Source: Streptomyces cinnamoneus (GTDB lineage: Bacteria; Actinomycetota; Actinomycetes; Streptomycetales; Streptomycetaceae). Taken from it: a DNA stretch of 64,000 bases. The DNA lies in the NCBI RefSeq assembly GCF_014650495.1, contig NZ_BMVB01000020.1, positions 55,344-119,343 on the forward strand, in the 5' to 3' direction. Below the pieces are notes generated by a model. That model made no database searches. It saw only the letters and a list, made by a program, of their open reading frames with translations, and was not told the origin of the DNA. Position 1 is the first letter of the stretch. Every line of letters begins with the position of its first letter. Both the position numbers and the translations under genes were made by a program. Positions 26,074 to 34,935 of the stretch are shown here, in pieces.

Positions 26074-26544
26074 TCAGCTGTGGAAGTGGTTGCGCTTGAA
26101 GACGGCCTTGCGGATGTTGACCGTCGCCCCGCCCTCGCCGTGGCCGCGGCCACCGAAGAGCTGCACGGCGATCCATCCGCCGAAGATGACGGCAGCGAGG
26201 ATGACCAGTTGAGTGATGAGCGCGGTCAGGGCGGTGATGAACGTGGTCAGCAGGAGCAGCCCGCCGGCGACGGCGAGGAAGCCGACACCCCCGAGGGCGA
26301 CGTTCACCGCCGCGCGGGAGACGACCGGCTTGACCGCGACCGGTTCCGGCTTGACGGGCTCGATGGCGTAGCCGGTGACGACACGGCCGTCCGGAAGCAC
26401 GACGCTCGCGACCGTCGGCACGCCGTGCGGCTGAACCGCGGCGAGGGGTGCCGCGTACGGGGCCGCGGCTGGGGTGATGGGGGTGGGCTGGTGTACCTCC
26501 GGGGCCCGTACGGCGGGCGTCCGGTCGGTGTGGTCGGGGTACAT
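26074..26544 (-). CDS. SpdB-like plasmid spread membrane protein
   Basis: 156 residues: a Pro/Ala-rich N-terminus, a short beta segment (VASVVLPDGRVVTGYAI), two close hydrophobic helices around residues 85-130 (VALGGVGFLAVAGGLLLLTTF and ITQLVILAAVIFGGWIAV) and a basic C-terminus (NIRKAVFKRNHFHS). Position directly downstream of traB and this topology match Spd proteins, which spread conjugative DNA between hyphal compartments. The exact subfamily is inferred. Confidence 0.75.
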   Translation of the reverse strand: MYPDHTDRTPAVRAPEVHQPTPITPAAAPYAAPLAAVQPHGVPTVASVVLPDGRVVTGYAIEPVKPEPVAVKPVVSRAAVNVALGGVGFLAVAGGLLLLTTFITALTALITQLVILAAVIFGGWIAVQLFGGRGHGEGGATVNIRKAVFKRNHFHS

Positions 26545-26568
26545 GCGGAATCCCTTCCGGTGGACGGG

Positions 26569-26725
26569 CAGGGAGGCGGAACCACCCCCTAACCGGGGGC
26601 GTGTGGAGGGGGTTTCGAGGGTGCTGGCCTGCGCGCCTCCCTGCCTCCCTGAGTGATCATTCGCGCAGGTCAGGGCCAGGGAAGCGGGGCAGGGAGAGGT
26701 TCAGGGAGTTCTCCCTGTCTCCCTG
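26569..26725. promoter_or_regulatory. Cluster of CAGGGAG / CTCCCTG heptamers, candidate clt transfer locus
   Basis: CAGGGAG occurs at 26569, 26690 and 26702. CTCCCTG occurs at 26637, 26645, 26711 and 26719. Near matches CAGGGCC, CAGGGAA and CTCCCTC lie in or just beyond the block. It lies just downstream of traB. In Streptomyces conjugation, TraB binds short iterated motifs (TRS) in a cis-acting locus near traB. The motif here differs from the GACCCGGA of pSVH1, so this is a proposal. Confidence 0.55.
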
Positions 26726-26747
26726 ACCCGCGGGGGTGCGCCTCCCT

Positions 26748-28853
26748 CTACCCGGAGGCGGAAACGGAACCGTCGTCGCCGCGGTTGGCGAGGGCGCGCA
26801 GGACGCGTTCGCGGGCGACGACCATGCGACCGTCGGACTTGTACGGCTCCGCCCCGTGGGCCTCCAGGACGCGCTTAAGGTCACCATTCGTCCACGTGCC
26901 GTAGGCGTCCTCGTTCAGGGAGGCGAGCCGCTTGAGAACGTCCGTGGTCGGCACCCGGGCCGCGTCGCCAAGGGCGGCTGCGATGTCGGCGAGCGGGTCA
27001 CGTTCCTCGCCCCGCTCGATCGCGTGCAGGGTGGCGACTCCGTCTCGCAGCGCCTTCGCCCGGTCAGCGATCCCGTGCGCCTGCTCGGTGTCGATGTAGT
27101 GGGTGCGAACGGTGATGGACGCTTGGCCGGCCGGGATCTCGATCCCGTCGGAGGCGACGACGACCGTGCCCTTGTCCAGACCAGGCCGCAGCAGGTTCGG
27201 CGCCGCGCCGCCGTCGACGGCTTTGTCTCCGAGCGCCATCCGCGCCTGCGATTCCGTACCAAGCGCGAGGGAAGCTCGGGTGTGTGCCCCCTCGCGGACC
27301 AGCTTGGGCAGGTTCTGGTCGGTGGGGTCCTGCGTGCCTTGCCACATCAGGACGTTCACGGCACGGCCCTGGTTGTGGATCTTGCGGACGGCGGTGAAGT
27401 ACCGAGACTTGGCCTTCGAACCGCCGTAAGGGCGCTTCTCCTCGTCGACGGCCGGGCACATGAACGCCACCTGCGCCTCCTCGACCAGCACGATCAGCGG
27501 CGGGAACTGCGTCCCGGGAGGCGCCTGCAGGCGGCGATTCATCTCGTCCACCGCGCCTTCAACCATCTCGGTCACCTCGATCACGTGCTCATCCGTCGGG
27601 CCCTGAATGAGCACCCGGGCGAGCCCGTCGAACATGGCCCAGTCGCCCGCGCCCTTGAGATCCCCAAGGAAGAACTGAACCGACCGATCGAGGGCCAGCC
27701 ACAAGGCGAGCGCGCGCAGCGCGGCGGTCTTGCCCTGGTTGGACAACCCCGTGATCAGAAGGTGCCGCTGGTACAGGCTCAGCGATGCCGCGTCGCCGCG
27801 CAGGTCCTGACCCCACGGGGCGCGACCCTTGGCGTAGTCGGCGGTCAGTGTCTCGTCCGTGGTCAGCGGGGACGGGCCGATCGGTTCGTCCAGTGCGCCG
27901 GAGTCAGCCACCCACAGCCGCACCGTGCGCGCTGCAGTCGGGATAGTGATGAACACTTCGTGCTCGTGCCTGCTCAGGTTCTCGGCAAGCTTCCTGCGCC
28001 GCTGCTGAACCTCGTTCGTCGACACGCCCGAAGGCAAGGTGACGTCGACTTCAACGCCGCATCCGGCAATCACGATCGGGGACAGCATCGAGGCACCGGC
28101 GTCTCCCATTTCCTTGATCGCGTTACGCAGTGCGGGTACGCCTAGGTCACGCAGGGCCTTGACCACGATGGACGGGGTGATCGGCTCCCCTTCGCCGTTG
28201 CGGACGTGCGCCGGAAGAGCCCACTGCGGGGCAGCCTGCTGCTTGCTCCCGACTGCCCACAGCCCCAACAAGACCAGGAACGGCCCCAGGGTGACCAGCG
28301 GGCCCCACACCATCTGAACGATCACGATCATCAGGCGGATGAACTCGATGACCGCCATGATGGGGGTGACGACATCGGTGACGTCCTTGTTCGCGATGGC
28401 CAGGACGACCCCAAGAGCGACCAGGGAGCCGATGCCCATGCCAGTGCCGACCAGGGCACCCCTCGCGGCGTCCACGGGCGAGTGCAGCAGGTCCATACGG
28501 CGGCGGTGACGCGCCTCCCGGAAGCGCTGACCGCGCTCCTCCCACTCCATCGCCGCCTCGTAGTTCCCCGCGGCTTCCGCCGCCCGGAGGTTGCGCTCGT
28601 AGCGGGCAGCGGTACGGCCGTCCCAGGTGCGGCGGGCCACGATCCGCGCGCCGCCCGCCACATACAGGCTGTGCCGGACAACCGCGCGGGCGGCAGTGCG
28701 CGTGCTCTCGTGTGTGACGGCGGTCTTCACCGCGCGGCCGGAGCGGACCCACAGCGGCACAGGTGGGGCTGGCGCAGGGTCCGGGACGACGGTAAGCACC
28801 GTCGGTTCGCTGGGGGTGGTGTCTTTATGCAGGTGAATGACGTTCTCGGACAT
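26748..28853 (-). CDS. traB: TraB, FtsK/SpoIIIE-type conjugative DNA translocase
   Basis: 701 residues. A cytosolic N-terminus is followed by about four hydrophobic segments (residues 130-200). The motor domain has Walker A at about 369-377 (ITGLSNQGKTAALR), Walker B near 452-460 (PLIVLVEEAQVAFM) and the MWQGTQDPTDQNLPKLVREG segment typical of actinomycete TraB. The C-terminal winged helix (around residues 635-690) should recognise clt repeats. TraB alone drives double-stranded DNA transfer between mycelia. Start ATG 28853 has GAGGAG upstream. Confidence 0.94.
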   Translation of the reverse strand: MSENVIHLHKDTTPSEPTVLTVVPDPAPAPPVPLWVRSGRAVKTAVTHESTRTAARAVVRHSLYVAGGARIVARRTWDGRTAARYERNLRAAEAAGNYEAAMEWEERGQRFREARHRRRMDLLHSPVDAARGALVGTGMGIGSLVALGVVLAIANKDVTDVVTPIMAVIEFIRLMIVIVQMVWGPLVTLGPFLVLLGLWAVGSKQQAAPQWALPAHVRNGEGEPITPSIVVKALRDLGVPALRNAIKEMGDAGASMLSPIVIAGCGVEVDVTLPSGVSTNEVQQRRRKLAENLSRHEHEVFITIPTAARTVRLWVADSGALDEPIGPSPLTTDETLTADYAKGRAPWGQDLRGDAASLSLYQRHLLITGLSNQGKTAALRALALWLALDRSVQFFLGDLKGAGDWAMFDGLARVLIQGPTDEHVIEVTEMVEGAVDEMNRRLQAPPGTQFPPLIVLVEEAQVAFMCPAVDEEKRPYGGSKAKSRYFTAVRKIHNQGRAVNVLMWQGTQDPTDQNLPKLVREGAHTRASLALGTESQARMALGDKAVDGGAAPNLLRPGLDKGTVVVASDGIEIPAGQASITVRTHYIDTEQAHGIADRAKALRDGVATLHAIERGEERDPLADIAAALGDAARVPTTDVLKRLASLNEDAYGTWTNGDLKRVLEAHGAEPYKSDGRMVVARERVLRALANRGDDGSVSASG

Positions 28854-28969
28854 GCGCGACGTCTCCTCAACGCCCCACGACCGGAGGCAGAAAAGGGCAT
28901 ACGGGAAGGGGGGCCGGGACGGGCGGGGGCCGTCCCGGCAGGTGGCTCATGCAGTGCGCGCCGGGGGCG

Positions 28970-29287
28970 TTACCACCACCGGGAGGACTTCTTGGCAGCC
29001 TTGTCGGCGGCGGCCTCGCGCACGATCCGCTGACGTTCGATGTGCAGCGCGGTGATCTCAGCCGTCAGCCGGGTGATCGCGGCGTCCGACACGGATTCCA
29101 GCCGGTTGTCCGCACGGGTGGTACTCCTGCCGCGCAGAACCCGGTACGAGCCTCCGGCGAGCGCGCCCAGCATGGCGCGACGCTCCGCCGTGTTCAGGGG
29201 CCACATCTCGCCCCGCCGGACCGCTTCCAGCTTGCGCATCGTCTTCTGGATCTCGCGGTCGATACCGCGAGTGTCAGGCTTGCCCAT
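28970..29287 (-). CDS. Conserved-looking 105-aa AICE protein
   Basis: 105 residues, mostly charged helix: RGIDREIQKTMRKLEAVRRG near the start, an Arg/Gly patch in the middle and SDAAITRLTAEITALHIERQ towards the end, probably coiled coil. Its ATG shares one base with the stop of the RRQRL gene (TGATG), so it is translationally coupled. Function unknown; position upstream of traB suggests a transfer accessory. Confidence 0.7.
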   Translation of the reverse strand: MGKPDTRGIDREIQKTMRKLEAVRRGEMWPLNTAERRAMLGALAGGSYRVLRGRSTTRADNRLESVSDAAITRLTAEITALHIERQRIVREAAADKAAKKSSRWW

Positions 29288-29630
29288 CAGGCACTCCTCA
29301 AGGATTCGGCGGGCTCGGGGAAGGCGCAGGCCACGCACATGCCGAGCGTGGCCGGGATCACGTATCCGGCGTCGTGGCGGCAGTGCGGGCAGGTGCGGCG
29401 GGCGGCGTTGGCCTTGGCTAGGGCCGCCCATTTCGCGGGCGTCATGGGGCGCACCGGCCTGGCGTGCTCGATGCGGTAGAGGTAGGCCACCAACGGCGGC
29501 CGACGGCGGCGTGGCCGTTCGAGCTGAGCGGCCACGCCCTGCCCACCCGGGCGCAGACCAGCCGCCCTGAGCTGACGGCGGGTGGCGTAGCCGTCCGGGG
29601 CCAGACGCCACCGGAAGACAGGCAGCGTGC

Positions 29631-29634
<4 letters not shown>
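29287..29634 (-). CDS. RRQRL-motif zinc-binding protein
   Basis: 115 residues. The N-terminal part has GYATRRQLRAAGLRPGGQ, matching the RRQRL motif family seen in AICEs. The C-terminal half has a zinc ribbon, TCPHCRHD and MCVACA, with four Cys in two CxxC pairs. A Met/Pro/Lys helix (MTPAKWAALAKANAARRT) lies between. It overlaps the GGDEF gene by four bases (ATGA) and the next gene by one. The exact role is unknown; DNA or RNA binding is plausible. Confidence 0.8.
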
Positions 29635-30244
<610 letters not shown>

Positions 30245-30248
<4 letters not shown>

Positions 30249-31357
30249 GACGTCACCACCCCGGTGGCGCGCTCGGCACGCAGAGCGTCACGCAGCTTGC
30301 GGGCGTTCTCCGGCGAGGTGTGCACCTCGCGGCGGATTCCCTCAGCGGTGATCTGCGCGTCCGCCCAGCCGGCCGTGGCCGACCGCGCTTCGGCAAGCAA
30401 CTGATCCGGAGTGCGCTTGGGGCGACTCGATCGAGCGACCTGCGGAACCCGTCCCGTCGCCCGCCGCGGCCGACTCGACACCGCCGGGACCACCCGCGCG
30501 ACCGGTGCCGGGATCGGGACCGGTGCGGGGATCGTCCCCACCGACTTGAGCGGAAAAGTCGACTTACCCAGGTCGACCGCGACCGGTTCCGGCACGCTCA
30601 ATCGGGTCAGCGTGACCCGGGGCGGCGGGGTCGATTCGTGCAGGCCAGCCGTAGACCGATTCCTCTCGGTCTCGGTAGATTTCTTCGCATTCGTGAGTGC
30701 GGCAGGAATCGGGGTGGTGGTGCCGAACATCGACGCGAGTGCGGCATCCGCACCAGTGGTGATCCGGTCGCGCTGGACGCCCAGCAACCTCGATCCCAAC
30801 GCCGCGTCCCCGACTCCCACCTTGCGGGCGAGACGCCACGATGCTCGATCGGATCGCTTCCTCACCCACTTGGCCGGGTGATGGGCGGCGCGGGCCCGGT
30901 GATAGGCCAGGGCCTGCACGATGTCCGCCGTGCGCCGCTCGTTCTCCGCGTCGCGCCCGTCGGTGTGGACGACGATCCGGCGGGCGAGGAACGCCATGCC
31001 TTCCGCCGAGACGGACATGCCCATCGGGGTCAGTGCGTAGACGACGGTCCGGCCCGGGTCCGGCGCGGCCATAGCCCCCATGACGGCGGCTGCGGCCGGC
31101 AGCACCCACAGACCCAGACGCACGACGTGCGGCGAGGACTGGCCCAGCATGGTCAGCCCCAGCAGCACCAGGGCGAGAACGGCCGTGGCGCCCTCGCCGG
31201 CACCGAGCGCACCGAGCGCGGTGCCCTTGCCGTAGGCGTGCCCGATGTTGCTGTACGTGCCGATCGCGCCGACCACTCCCGTCGCGAGCATGGGCACGAA
31301 CGCGGCCGACAGAACAGCGCCCTGCACCTTCGTTAGGGACGCCCGCGTCTCGCTCAC
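30245..31357 (-). CDS. Spd-like conjugal transfer membrane protein
   Basis: 370 residues. The N-terminal 120 residues contain four hydrophobic helices (VLSAAFVPMLATGVVGAIG, ATAVLALVLLGLTML, LGLWVLPAAAAVMGAMA and an Ala/Phe-rich one near residue 125). The long cytoplasmic tail is Pro/Ala/Arg-rich (PVPIPAPVARVVPAVSS) and ends in a charged helical region. Layout and position fit the larger Spd proteins of Streptomyces elements. The GTG start overlaps the upstream stop by four bases. Confidence 0.72.
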
Positions 31358-31650
31358 GCCGCGGCCCCCGTCCCCTGCTGGCGACCCCGGGCACCGCGCA
31401 GGAACGGCAGCGTCCGGGTCAGCGCGTCGGCGTAGAGCGCATCCCAGGCGGCGATCTCGTCACCGGCCACCGCCTCACGCCGCAGGTCGGCGAGGATGTC
31501 ACCGGCCGCGTCCCGGCGAGCCGCGCGTTCCTCGTCCGTCTCGCCCTCCAGCGGGCCCCGGAAGAGGTCGGTGTCGATACCGAGCGCCAGTTCCGCGAAC
31601 TCCATGTCGCCGTGCGCTTCCTGGCCGGCGACGAAGTTGCGCATACGCAT
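31354..31650 (-). CDS. 98-aa acidic AICE protein
   Basis: 98 residues, acidic and helical: MRMRNFVAGQEAHGDMEFAE, then GETDEERAARRDAAGDILA and AWDALYADALTRTLPFLRG. No family recognised. The ATG at 31650 has AGGAGAG upstream and hairpin copy 3 precedes it. A 4-base overlap couples it to the Spd-like gene. Probably a soluble accessory of transfer. Confidence 0.7.
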   Translation of the reverse strand: MRMRNFVAGQEAHGDMEFAELALGIDTDLFRGPLEGETDEERAARRDAAGDILADLRREAVAGDEIAAWDALYADALTRTLPFLRGARGRQQGTGAAA

Positions 31651-31683
31651 GATGGATCTCTCCTCTTGCTACGTCGGGAAGGG

Positions 31684-31729
31684 CGCGGGGCGGTCGGCTG
31701 TCCTTGTCCGGGAGTGCGACCGCCCCGCG
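31684..31729 (-). promoter_or_regulatory. Conserved hairpin element, copy 3
   Basis: A perfect 13-bp stem, CGCGGGGCGGTCG with its complement, and the loop CACTCCCGGACAAGGACAGC on the minus strand. Here the stem has T-A where copies 1 and 2 have C-G, with the partner base changed to match. Confidence 0.82.
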
Positions 31730-31760
31730 ACGTGCGGGAATCGAGGGGTTGTGGTGCTGG

Positions 31761-32534
31761 TCAGCGGTTGCGAACGCGGCCGGAGACGGTGTTGGCAGAC
31801 ACGTTCAGGTGCCGGGCACCGGAGATGCGGACGTCGCCGGAGACGCTGTTCGCGCTGACGTGCCCGTCGGCATCGTTGGTGGCCTGCACCGTGATGTCAC
31901 CGGAAGTGGTGCTCAGGGTGGCGCCGCGACCGTCGTACAAGACCACCTCGATGTCACCGGAGACCGACTGTGCGGCGATCTGCTCGGTCACGCGGCCGAC
32001 GCGGATGTCGCCAGAGGTGGTGTTGGACCGCAGCTCCCGGGCGCCCTTGGCGTCCAAGCCGCCGGAGATCGAACGGAACTCCATTCGATCGACGTAGCCG
32101 AAGACCGCCGCATCGGCGGACTGCGAGACGATCGCGATCGAGGAGTTCGGGGGCAGGAACACCGTGGCCTCGATCGGGCTGACGGGCTGCATGGCGTTCG
32201 TGCCTCCGGAGACGACGCGGCCGTTGATGATGGTCACGCCGGTCATCGAGCCGTAGACGGTGCCGAAGGTCTGCACGATGCGGTTGCCGCGATGGCTCTG
32301 CACCATCACGTTGCCGGGCATCTCCGGAACCTCGATGCCGAACGCCTGGCCGTCCTGCGTGCTGCGGGCGCGGTTCACAGCGTCGGCAGCCGGTCCCGTG
32401 GGATCGTCTGTGCGCAGCACGAGGCGGGCGGTCGTCAGGTTGTCGATGACCCGGACGCGAATGCTGCCGACCGGCAGCGAGATGCCCAGCACGATCGGGC
32501 CGGAGGTGGCGGAGTCGAAGACGCGCTCGGTCAT
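31761..32534 (-). CDS. DUF4097 beta-repeat protein
   Basis: 257 residues from the ATG at 32534 (AAGGAG upstream). The sequence is a run of short beta units with SGDI/SGDV spacing (TTSGDIRVGRV, SVSGDIEVVLYD, TTSGDITVQAT, SVSGDVRIS, TVSGRVRN), giving a predicted beta-solenoid. There is no signal peptide, so it should be cytosolic despite the adhesin-like fold. It is the first gene of the long minus-strand operon. DUF4097 proteins recur in AICEs; function unknown. Confidence 0.82.
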   Translation of the reverse strand: MTERVFDSATSGPIVLGISLPVGSIRVRVIDNLTTARLVLRTDDPTGPAADAVNRARSTQDGQAFGIEVPEMPGNVMVQSHRGNRIVQTFGTVYGSMTGVTIINGRVVSGGTNAMQPVSPIEATVFLPPNSSIAIVSQSADAAVFGYVDRMEFRSISGGLDAKGARELRSNTTSGDIRVGRVTEQIAAQSVSGDIEVVLYDGRGATLSTTSGDITVQATNDADGHVSANSVSGDVRISGARHLNVSANTVSGRVRNR

Positions 32535-32566
32535 GGATGAACTCCTTGACTTTGTCGGGTGGAAGA

Positions 32567-32611
32567 CCGGAAGCGGCAGGCTGTCCTGTCCGGGAGTGCC
32601 GCCGCATCCGG
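32567..32611 (-). promoter_or_regulatory. Conserved hairpin element, copy 4 (before DUF4097 gene)
   Basis: Stem CCGGAAGCGGCAG / CCGCCGCATCCGG with an A-A mismatch and one pair that is G-U only if read as minus-strand RNA. The loop CACTCCCGGACAGGACAGC is identical to copy 1. Confidence 0.75.
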
Positions 32612-32617
32612 AGATGA

Positions 32618-32778
32618 GGGCCAACGCCCCGGCCGGGAGTCGAACCCGGCCTACGACCATCGAGGCGGTTGCTCAGAAGGGATTGCTCTGTGCCACGCAC
32701 GGGGCAGAACCGCGCGCGCCCGTCCTCTTGCTCGCGGAGGTGGGACGGGCTTCCCTCAGCACACTGTTGAGTTCTCAA
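32618..32778 (-). promoter_or_regulatory. Structured leader of the main AICE operon
   Basis: Reading the minus strand, TTGAGAACTCAACAGTGT (32778-32761) resembles the conserved stretch of Streptomyces rRNA leaders. A hairpin GCCCGTCC/GGACGGGC (32750-32718) follows. Next is a tRNA T-arm lookalike CCGGGTTCGACTCCCGG (32649-32633), with GCCCCG and CGGGGC 6-base arms flanking about 80 bases. The DUF4097 gene begins beyond hairpin copy 4. This suggests a long structured 5' leader. Confidence 0.45.
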
Positions 32779-32878
32779 GGCACGAGCGCTTCCTTCGTAC
32801 GCACCCCTGCGGGCTCTCCTCCGGACGCTATTTGTGCAGGTCAAACAGCTGCAACGACGCATCCCCTCGTTGCTTAGG

Positions 32879-32938
32879 GGGGGTTGCGGCCTTGCTTGAT
32901 AGGTACGGTAGGCAACCCGAGGCGTGCGCGCAACCCCC
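32879..32938. promoter_or_regulatory. Inverted repeat in the divergent AICE promoter region
   Basis: GGGGGTTGCG (32879-32888) and CGCAACCCCC (32929-32938) are perfect 10-base arms. A further GGCAACCC lies between them at 32911. It sits between the two divergent AICE operons and would suit the HTH protein encoded next door. Confidence 0.5.
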
Positions 32939-32985
32939 TCTCGCGATATGGTTCGCTAGCCCCCCTAGGCGGCGATTGGAGAACC

Positions 32986-33831
32986 GTGCACGACGACATG
33001 AAGCGGGTCACCGAGACCCCGGACCCCGTCGACCGAGCCAAAGCAGCAATCGACCTGATGGCGACGTATCAGGGATGGGTCCTGGAGCTCTCCCGGGTCC
33101 GCCGCGAGGCCATCGAGGAAGCTCAGGCTTCCGGCATGACGCAGGCCGAGATTGCGTCCCGTCTCGGGGTGAGTCGCGGACGAGTCGGGCAGCTGGCATC
33201 CGCCGGCCCGCCGCCAGAACGGGCATTCTTCGGCACGGATCGAGTGACGGTATCCCTCGGTGGCAAGTACGAGGCAGGCAAGGGAGCAGACCAGAGCCCC
33301 AGCGAGGTCATCACTCGCGAGGACCTGAACAACTTCGAGAACCTGCGAAAGCTGCTCGGTGGCATGAAGCTGGATGCCGATTACGAGGTCATCCCGCCAA
33401 CCGGCATTGTCAACCTGAACCGTGACAACCACGTGGTCATCTGCGGTCCGCGACTGTCGCCGATCATCGCCCAGGTCCTTGAAGGGGACGACAACCTACG
33501 GTTTGCCAAGGATCGCGCTTGGCACCTGATAGACCAGAGAGCCGGGAAGGAGTACCGGTCACCGTCGGATGAAGACGGTTCCGCCGGAGACGTCGGCTAC
33601 CTGGGCAGACTGCCCAGGTTGGACGGCAAGGGCACCTTCCTGTACATCGCCGGGATCCACGCCATCGGAGCGAACGGGGTTGTTCACTACCTTGAGAACA
33701 ATCTTGCAGAGCTGTACCGCGAGGTGCGCACCAAGCGCTTCTCCACGCTCATCTCATGTCGCTACGACCCGAAGACGCTTGAGGTGCAGGAAAGCCGCCG
33801 CGTTACTCCGCTGTACCGACACGAGGGCTGA
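32986..33831 (+). CDS. HTH protein with unknown C-terminal sensor-like domain
   Basis: 281 residues from a GTG at 32986 (GGAG six bases upstream); an ATG four codons later is possible. Residues 30-70 form a helical region ending in a sigma-region-4-like HTH (MTQAEIASRLGVSRGRVGQL). From about residue 145 an alpha/beta domain begins (NHVVICGPRLSPIIAQVLEG, later DVGYLGRLPRLDGKGTFLYI and AGIHAIGANGVVHYLENN). It looks Rossmann-like, but I cannot name the family. It is two bases from the PP2C gene and transcribed away from the rest of the element. Confidence 0.78.
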   Translation: MHDDMKRVTETPDPVDRAKAAIDLMATYQGWVLELSRVRREAIEEAQASGMTQAEIASRLGVSRGRVGQLASAGPPPERAFFGTDRVTVSLGGKYEAGKGADQSPSEVITREDLNNFENLRKLLGGMKLDADYEVIPPTGIVNLNRDNHVVICGPRLSPIIAQVLEGDDNLRFAKDRAWHLIDQRAGKEYRSPSDEDGSAGDVGYLGRLPRLDGKGTFLYIAGIHAIGANGVVHYLENNLAELYREVRTKRFSTLISCRYDPKTLEVQESRRVTPLYRHEG

Positions 33832-33833
33832 TC

Positions 33834-34667
33834 ATGCGCGTATCCATCGACACCCGTCCGGGCGGGTCCGGCCCCAATGAGGACTGGGTAGCCGGCACGC
33901 CGACGATGGCTATCGTGCTGGACGGCTTGAGCACGGCCGGGCTGGACACCGGCTGCCGCCACGGCGTCCCGTGGTACGTCAGCCACTTGGGCGGCGCACT
34001 CATCACCGCTCTTGCCGATCCCACCCGCTCACTCACGGACGCATTGGGCTCAGCCCTTGAACAGGTCGCAGCCATGCACCCCCAATGCGACCTTGCCAAT
34101 CCAGGCACACCGTCCGCCACCGTCGCAATCCTGCGAGAACGAGACGATGTGCTTGACCACCTTGTTCTCGCAGACTCACCAGTTATTTTCGAGACTCGCG
34201 AGGGGTACTCGGCGATCACTGACCTGCGGGTTGATGACGTGCTTCCGGAGCTGCGGACGGCTGTCGAGCAGTACGAAACCCACACGCCGGAGCACAAGGA
34301 CGCGCTACGACACCTCGTGACCGAACAGCGGAAGGTGCGGAACACCGCAGAGGGGTACTGGGTCGCCGCGGCAACCCCGGAGGCAGCCGTCCACGCCCTG
34401 ACTGGGGCTACCCCGCTCACGGGGGTACAGGCGGCGGCAGTAATGTCGGACGGGGCGTCCCGGCTCGTGACCGAGTACCAGATGGCTACCTGGGACGAGG
34501 TCTTCGCGTCGCTCCGTTCAGGCGGACCGACGGAGCTCATTGAGACGGTACGCAAGGTCGAGGCAACGGACCCCACGGGGGTTCGGTGGCCTCGCTACAA
34601 GTCGGGCGACGACGCTGCCGTGGCCTTCTGCGAATGGTCAGCAGCCGTATCGTCGCGTCATTCCTGA
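33834..34667 (+). CDS. PP2C-like protein phosphatase
   Basis: 277 residues. PP2C landmarks occur in order: PNEDWVAG near residue 15 (the ED metal motif), MAIVLDGLS (usually DGxGG), TPSATVAILRE, VLADSPVIF, AAVMSDGASRLV and a final DDAAVAFCEW. The metal Asp residues are present, but the glycines around the second motif are degenerate. The family dephosphorylates Ser/Thr residues. It follows the HTH gene by two bases, so the two are certainly co-expressed. Confidence 0.82.
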   Translation: MRVSIDTRPGGSGPNEDWVAGTPTMAIVLDGLSTAGLDTGCRHGVPWYVSHLGGALITALADPTRSLTDALGSALEQVAAMHPQCDLANPGTPSATVAILRERDDVLDHLVLADSPVIFETREGYSAITDLRVDDVLPELRTAVEQYETHTPEHKDALRHLVTEQRKVRNTAEGYWVAAATPEAAVHALTGATPLTGVQAAAVMSDGASRLVTEYQMATWDEVFASLRSGGPTELIETVRKVEATDPTGVRWPRYKSGDDAAVAFCEWSAAVSSRHS

Positions 34668-34711
34668 CCAGCACGGACGATGGCGGGCCGTGATCCTACC
34701 GGGGGTGCGGC

Positions 34712-34733
34712 CCGTCTCAGTTTCCGTCTCATT
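34712..34733 (+). promoter_or_regulatory. Right integrase arm-type site pair
   Basis: CCGTCTCAGTT at 34712 and CCGTCTCATT at 34724, 12 bases apart, match the pair at 20344/20356 in sequence, orientation and spacing. Confidence 0.65.
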
Positions 34734-34848
34734 CATCGCCGTACGCGACCGTCCAGAACCGTCCGTCCACCCTTGAGATTCACGGCACGGGCACAGCGAT
34801 GAACGCCGTCGAACGCCCCTGAATACCGTCCTGATCAGCACGGACAAA

Positions 34849-34893
34849 CCTGCAAAGCGAGTTACGTGGGTTCGATTCCCGCCACGGCCTCCA
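34849..34893 (+). repeat. attR core (45 bp)
   Basis: A perfect copy of the tRNA-Cys 3' half from anticodon stem to CCA. The 5' half is absent, so it is not a functional tRNA. Confidence 0.95.
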
Positions 34894-34935
34894 TGCCCGT
34901 CCCGGCTCACCCGCCCCGGGCTCGCCCGCCCCCGC

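Noticed and set aside
32618..32707. A functional tRNA gene on the minus strand
   Set aside because: The T-arm and partial acceptor arms are present, but no proper anticodon or D arm can be drawn and the 3' end lacks CCA. Kept only as a tRNA-like leader segment.
34849..34893. A second tRNA-Cys gene at the right end of the element
   Set aside because: Only the 3' half is present; it is the attR duplication.
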